A DNA stretch of 33,625 nucleotides, taken from NCBI GenBank assembly GCA_963558185.1, contig CAUWFE010000015.1:1-33625 (forward strand). Reading direction: 5' to 3'. The notes under the pieces were generated by a model. It was given only the letters and a program-made list of their open reading frames with translations. It was not told where the DNA came from and made no database searches. Made by a program: the position numbers and the translations under genes. Numbering within the stretch: the stretch's first letter is position 1; every line of letters begins with the position of its first letter. This document shows positions 30,255 to 33,625 of the stretch, in pieces. This DNA comes from UMGS1663 sp963558185 (GTDB taxonomy: Bacteria; Bacillota; Clostridia; TANB77; CAG-508).

Positions 30255-31544
30255 ATGAAAAACAAATTAAAAAATAATAAAGGTGTAACCTTAATAGCAT
30301 TAGTAGTAACAATAGTAATATTAATAATCTTAGCGGCAGTAAGTATGACAATGGTGTTAGGAAATAACGGAATATTTACTCAAGCACAAAAAGGAGCAAA
30401 CTCTATGGCATCAGCAGAAGCAAATACCCAAGAAGGCTTTAATAGTATGTCAGCAGAAATTGATAAAATAATAAGTGGAAGCGGAAGCTCAGAACAGCCA
30501 CAACCACCAGAGCAACCAAAAGAAACAATAGAAGAATCTAAAAATTCAGGAAAAGAATTTACAGCTCCAAAAACAGAAGTAACAGATTCAAAAGGAAATA
30601 AAGTGGTAATTCCAGGAGGATTTAAAGTAGCCGAAGATTCAGGTGATACAGTACAGCAAGGAATAGTAATAGAAGATGTATCAGCATCAGGAGATGACAA
30701 TGTAAAAGGAAGTCAATTTGTATGGATACCAGTAGGAACATTTGTAAAAGATGATGGAAGTACAAGTAATGAAATAGTGCTAGGAAGATATACATTTAAT
30801 ACTAGCGATGGAACACCACACTTAGAACAAGCAGCATATACAGAAGAAAATCCAGAGAATTATAAAAATGAAGTTGAACTAAATTTTGATTCTACAATTT
30901 ATAAAGAATTAGACGAATATCGCCCAGGAGTTGCAAGTAGTGCACTAGATGGATTAAATGCAACAGCAAAAGATTTAGCAGGATTTGTAAAAAGTGCCAA
31001 AGAAAATGGAGGATATTATATAGCAAGATATGAAGCTAGTTTCGCAAGTGGAACTGATATAGGAAGTTATAAAGCAGCAAGTAAAAAATCAATAGCTAAT
31101 TCAACAAGTAGTATGAATTATACAGCAGGAACATTGTGGAATGATATAACACAGTTAGATGCTTCAAAAGTATCAATAAACACATATAGTAAAGAAAATA
31201 CAACAGTAAAAAGTGATTTAATGAATAGTTATGCATGGGATACAGCAATAGTGTATATCCAGGAAGCAGGACATGAAAATTATGCTAATAAAGCAGATGG
31301 AAATGGAACATTAAAAAATACAGGAGCAACAGGAGATGAAGTATGTAAAATAAATGATATGGCATCAAACCTAAGGGAATGGACAACAGAATACTCTACT
31401 TACACTACTAGTAGTAATGCCTACCCTTGTACCCATAGAGGTGGTTACTACTCCTATTCCTACTTTTACACAGCCCGCCGCTACTACACTGATGCCACTT
31501 ACAGCGATTACAACTATGGGTTTAGGTTCAGCTTATATATGTAG
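30255..31544 (+). CDS. Prepilin-like surface protein with DGR-type variable C-type-lectin domain
   Basis: The 429-aa product starts with a class-III (type IV pilin-like) signal: KNKLKNNKG then VTLIALVVTIVILIILAAVSM, cleavage expected after Gly10; the usual Glu at mature position 5 is Ala. A coiled stretch and a Pro/Gln linker (about residues 77-95) lead to a formylglycine-generating-enzyme/C-type-lectin-like domain: FVWIPVGTF (155-163), GGYYIARYEAS (253-263), INDMASNLREWTTEYS (366-381) and the terminal RGGYYSYSYFYTARRYY...YGFRFSLYM. The latter is the layout of DGR target proteins, in which the lectin fold displays a hypervariable surface. Codons 380-421 are almost entirely NNY. AAAGGAGG precedes the ATG. 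It is probably displayed on the cell surface and binds a ligand. Confidence 0.8.
   Translation: MKNKLKNNKGVTLIALVVTIVILIILAAVSMTMVLGNNGIFTQAQKGANSMASAEANTQEGFNSMSAEIDKIISGSGSSEQPQPPEQPKETIEESKNSGKEFTAPKTEVTDSKGNKVVIPGGFKVAEDSGDTVQQGIVIEDVSASGDDNVKGSQFVWIPVGTFVKDDGSTSNEIVLGRYTFNTSDGTPHLEQAAYTEENPENYKNEVELNFDSTIYKELDEYRPGVASSALDGLNATAKDLAGFVKSAKENGGYYIARYEASFASGTDIGSYKAASKKSIANSTSSMNYTAGTLWNDITQLDASKVSINTYSKENTTVKSDLMNSYAWDTAIVYIQEAGHENYANKADGNGTLKNTGATGDEVCKINDMASNLREWTTEYSTYTTSSNAYPCTHRGGYYSYSYFYTARRYYTDATYSDYNYGFRFSLYM
31392..31544 (+). other. Candidate DGR variable region (VR) with IMH-like 3' end
   Basis: From 31392 to 31517, 40 of 42 codons end in C or T (exceptions AGA and ACA), whereas in the 37 codons just before only 11 do. 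The residues are Tyr, Ser, Thr, Ala, Asp, His, Asn, Cys, Pro, Gly, Arg, Phe: all reachable from AAY by changing the two A positions. The invariant tail GGG TTT AGG TTC AGC (31518-31532) would be the initiation-of-mutagenic-homing side. Confidence 0.75.
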
Positions 31545-31557
31545 CTCTGAGTGCACG

Positions 31558-31737
31558 AATTCCTAGTATATATTTTTCAATTTTATATACTTACTAATTT
31601 CAATAAAATAGAAAATCTAAAAAATGGTAATAGGCACCACTCATTAAAAATGAGATTCTCCTATTACCATTTTTAACATTTTCTAAATTTTATCTCCATT
31701 GTAACATATATAAATTTCAAAATATATACTAGGAATT
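31558..31737. repeat. 180-bp giant imperfect palindrome (MITE-like)
   Basis: The ends are AATTCCTAGTATATATTTT (31558-31576) and its inverted copy (31719-31737). The two arms of about 77 bases are nearly complementary throughout and close on AAAATGGTAATAGG / CCTATTACCATTTT, with a small inner hairpin CTCAT-TAAAA-ATGAG. It starts 14 bases after the variable gene's stop codon. No clear target-site duplication is seen. Confidence 0.85.
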
Positions 31738-31740
31738 TAA

Positions 31741-31902
31741 GTTGAATGCTGTGCCAACTTGAGTAAGTGGGCAACAAAAATACGTATTGAAAATATTACA
31801 GAAAAATTAAAAGCAAATAATCAATTAGAATGGGTACAAAAGATGAATAATATTAGAAGTATAGCTGAAGAAATAGCATATAATGAAATAATTTTTGTAT
31901 AA
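31741..31902 (+). pseudogene. 3' remnant of a tnpV-like transposon gene
   Basis: A 53-codon open stretch with no start codon encodes ...ITEKLKANNQLEWVQKMNNIRSIAEEIAYNEIIFV and a stop. This looks like the C-terminal third of TnpV, a small protein of Tn4451-type and related mobilisable elements of Firmicutes. Its N-terminal part is missing and replaced by the giant palindrome. The assignment rests on my memory of the TnpV C-terminus. Confidence 0.55.
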
Positions 31903-31946
31903 GCAATGTTAAATTTTAAAATTTTAATGTCTTTTCAAAAAATAAG

Positions 31947-31955
31947 TGATATAAT
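31947..31955 (+). promoter_or_regulatory. Extended -10 promoter for the DUF1016 gene
   Basis: TGATATAAT is a perfect extended -10, about 110 bases before the gene; the palindrome at 31978 would lie in the 5' leader. Confidence 0.5.
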
Positions 31956-31977
31956 ACTAATAAATTAAAGTTTTTTG

Positions 31978-32003
31978 AAATTCGCAGACGCGTCTGCGAA
32001 TTT
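31978..32003. repeat. CAGACGCGTCTG palindrome, left copy
   Basis: A perfect 26-bp palindrome centred on GACGCGTC (core TTCGCAGACGCGTCTGCGAA, 31981-32000), followed by a short T run. It is strikingly GC- and CG-rich for this genome. Confidence 0.95.
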
Positions 32004-32063
32004 TAGAAAACTATTGAAATATGAAACATTATAAGTTAGATTATTTAAGGAAAGAGGTAGAAT

Positions 32064-33098
32064 ATGGAAGAAAATCAAATGTTAGAAAAAGATTTTAAAG
32101 AAGTATTTAAAAATATAAAAAATGAAATATTAAATGCACAATATGATATTTATAAAAGTGCAAATATAAGGACATTAGCATTATATAGTTATTTAGGGAA
32201 AATAATAGATGAAAATGCAAAATATGGAAATAGCTTTATAAATAATTTATCAATAGAATTAAAGATAAATTTTCCCAATATGAAAGGTTTTTCAGAAAGA
32301 AATCTTCTTAATATGAAAAAATATTATTTAGAATGTAAAAATAATGATAATTTACAAAAACTTTCGGAAAAGATACCTTGGTCGCATAATATATTGATTT
32401 TTAGCAAAATAAAAGAAGAAAAACAAAGAGAGTGGTACATAGAACAAACTTCAATAAATGGATGGAGCTATGATGATTTAGCATTTCAAATCAAAAGTGA
32501 ATTATATACACGCCAAGTCTTAGGAGATAAACCTAATAATTTTCAAAATACATTACAAGCACCACAAAGTAAACTAGCAAAAGATATGATGAAGGATCCA
32601 TATATATTGAATTTGTCAAATTTAAAAGAAAGTTTTATAGAAACAGAATTAGAAAAAGCAATGGTCGAAAGAATAAAAACAGTTTTATTGGAATTAGGAA
32701 ATGGTTTTAGTTTTATTGGAAATCAGTATAAAATTTCAGTAGATGATAAAGATTATTTTATAGATATGTTATTTTATCACACTAAATTACATTGTTATAT
32801 AGTTGTAGAATTAAAAAATACCGAATATAAACCAGAGTATGCTGGAAAATTAAATTTTTATTTATCAGCAGTTGATGATTTAATAAAAACAGAAAGTGAT
32901 AATCCAACAATTGGAATTATATTATGCAGAGAAAAAACAAAGTTTTCAGTGGAATATTCACTAAGAGATATTAATAAACCAATAGGCGTAAGTTCTTATG
33001 AAATATCAAAGGTATTACCAAAAGACATTTTAGAAGTATTACCAACAGAAGAAGATTTAAACTTGCATATTGATATTATTGAAGAAGAAAATGAATAA
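32064..33098 (+). CDS. DUF1016/YhcG-type PD-(D/E)XK nuclease
   Basis: The 344-aa product has an N-terminal DUF1016 helical domain (about residues 10-150: SYLGKIIDENAKYGNSFINNLSIELKINFPNMKGFSERNLLNMKKYY; IPWSHNILIFSKIKEEKQREWYIEQTSINGWSYDDLAFQI) and a C-terminal nuclease domain (about 190-335). The PD-(D/E)XK residues are visible: Asp234 in YFIDMLFYH, Glu249 and Lys251 in VVELK. YhcG-like proteins are widespread but their role is not settled; a mobile or defence-linked function has been considered. GAGGTAG precedes the ATG. The gene is bracketed by two CAGACGCGTCTG palindromes (31981 and 33108) and is probably a self-contained inserted cassette. Confidence 0.85.
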   Translation: MEENQMLEKDFKEVFKNIKNEILNAQYDIYKSANIRTLALYSYLGKIIDENAKYGNSFINNLSIELKINFPNMKGFSERNLLNMKKYYLECKNNDNLQKLSEKIPWSHNILIFSKIKEEKQREWYIEQTSINGWSYDDLAFQIKSELYTRQVLGDKPNNFQNTLQAPQSKLAKDMMKDPYILNLSNLKESFIETELEKAMVERIKTVLLELGNGFSFIGNQYKISVDDKDYFIDMLFYHTKLHCYIVVELKNTEYKPEYAGKLNFYLSAVDDLIKTESDNPTIGIILCREKTKFSVEYSLRDINKPIGVSSYEISKVLPKDILEVLPTEEDLNLHIDIIEEENE

Positions 33099-33102
33099 TA
33101 TA

Positions 33103-33127
33103 AAAATTTCAGACGCGTCTGGAATTT
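33103..33127. repeat. CAGACGCGTCTG palindrome, right copy
   Basis: The same 12-base core CAGACGCGTCTG (33110-33121) lies 10 bases after the DUF1016 stop codon, in an AATTTC...GGAATTT context that is an inverted repeat with one mismatch. Confidence 0.9.
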
Positions 33128-33153
33128 TGGCAACACTGTCAGTCAAAAAAGAA

Positions 33154-33190
33154 AAAGCTTTAAATTTAGAAATAAGTTTAAGGCTTTATG
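33154..33190 (+). terminator. Terminator after the DUF1016 gene
   Basis: AAAGCTTTAAATTT pairs with AAGTTTAAGGCTTT (two G-T pairs) over a 6-base loop, followed closely by an ATTTTTT tract. Confidence 0.6.
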
Positions 33191-33318
33191 GAAATTTTTT
33201 ATCTACATTTTAAAGATATAAAACTATATAATTTTATAATAAAAAAGACAATAAAACCAAAATATAGCGAAATAAGAGAGGCGGGAGAGGGTCATTGTCA
33301 AATTTGAATTTAAAATGA

Positions 33319-33501
33319 ATTTGGGTTCCAATAGAAATATTAATAGACGATAATTTATCAGATAAGGAAAAATTAATATATTCAATTATTTTATTTTTAA
33401 GTAAAGATAATAAATATAATAGCGAGAATAATTTTGCTAAAAGAAATAAAGCTAACTTTGAACAGCGAGATTATACCAATGTCATCAGTTTAAGAATATA
33501 G
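33319..33501 (+). pseudogene. Truncated replication-initiator-like (HTH) fragment
   Basis: A 60-codon open stretch without a start in frame encodes IWVPIEILIDDNLSDKEKLIYS..., the typical beginning of replication-initiator or DnaD-like helix-turn-helix proteins of mobile elements. An ATG (33315) preceded by a purine-rich GGGAGAGGG lies just upstream but one base out of frame, and the frame stops after the first helix-turn-helix portion. It looks like a double-disrupted relic. Confidence 0.4.
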
Positions 33502-33551
33502 TTAATATTTAAAAAAATACCAATATTAAATATTTTGTTAATGATAAATTA

Positions 33552-33625
33552 ATTTAACAAATATATATATAAGTAATTGACAATACCAAAAAGTAATAAT
33601 AAAATATAAATATCCACAAGGATGA
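33552..33625 (+). repeat. 74-bp promoter/leader repeat, copy B (at window edge)
   Basis: It matches 29868-29941 at 69 of 74 positions. The promoter hexamers are conserved (TTGACA 33577-33582, TAAAAT 33600-33605, 17-base spacing) and the small hairpin is kept (ATCC-ACAA-GGAT). The downstream gene lies outside the window. Confidence 0.9.

Noticed and set aside
31903..33625. A DGR reverse transcriptase or template repeat downstream of the variable gene
   Set aside because: No frame with reverse transcriptase motifs and no AAY-rich near-copy of the variable region is present here; the only full gene is the DUF1016 nuclease.
1..33625. CRISPR arrays and tRNA or rRNA genes
   Set aside because: No regularly spaced repeats and no cloverleaf or rRNA-like stretch were seen; an exhaustive tRNA scan was not possible by eye.

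Overview
The window is AT-rich (roughly 28-30 % GC by eye) with strong AGGAGG-type ribosome binding sites, TTG/GTG alternative starts, many extended -10 (TGnTATAAT) promoters and gene content typical of Clostridia-type Firmicutes: split ribosomal protein operons, an archaeal/eukaryotic-type short ProRS, a SpoVB/MurJ flippase, LytR-CpsA-Psr, ScpB, HU and a YlxY/PdaB-type deacetylase. I infer an uncultured gut Clostridia relative. The species cannot be named from the sequence.

Bases 1-29208 are mostly chromosomal core. Layout: rpsB and tsf (each with its own terminator); a large GT-C-like membrane protein followed by two pseudouridine synthases; an S1-domain protein and a winged-helix protein, facing a convergent VirD4/TraG-like coupling ATPase; a SpoVB/MurJ flippase; HU; an M23 peptidase; MntP; a new 54-aa gene; rpsF-ssb-rpsR; a secreted thioester/SpaA-like protein ending in LPRTGF; a patatin; a Fic protein; an ArsP_2-like permease; a Cof-type HAD phosphatase; a Cys-rich transthyretin-like protein; murI; a polysaccharide deacetylase; a tandem-OB SSB; a new 45-aa gene; an LCP protein; scpB; proS; a DUF4364 protein; and a GC-richer orphan gene.

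Bases 29209-33625 are an accessory island and hold the most interesting biology. A perfect -35 promoter drives a roughly 330-nt structured leader and then a prepilin-like protein whose C-terminus is a formylglycine-enzyme/C-type-lectin fold. Its last ~42 codons before the invariant GFRF end are almost all NNC/NNT (40 of 42), unlike the A-ending codons of the rest of the genome. This is the footprint of adenine-specific mutagenesis of AAY codons by a diversity-generating retroelement (DGR). No reverse transcriptase or template repeat lies in the window, so any DGR would have to act from elsewhere. Directly 3' is a 180-bp near-perfect giant palindrome, then the 3' end of a decayed tnpV-like gene. 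Next comes a DUF1016/YhcG PD-(D/E)XK nuclease gene bracketed by two copies of a CAGACGCGTCTG palindrome, and a broken replication-initiator-like fragment. The window ends in a second copy (69 of 74 bases) of the promoter/leader start found before the prepilin-DGR gene, which predicts a paralogous target gene just beyond the edge.

Functions are assigned by motif reading only; no database search was possible.
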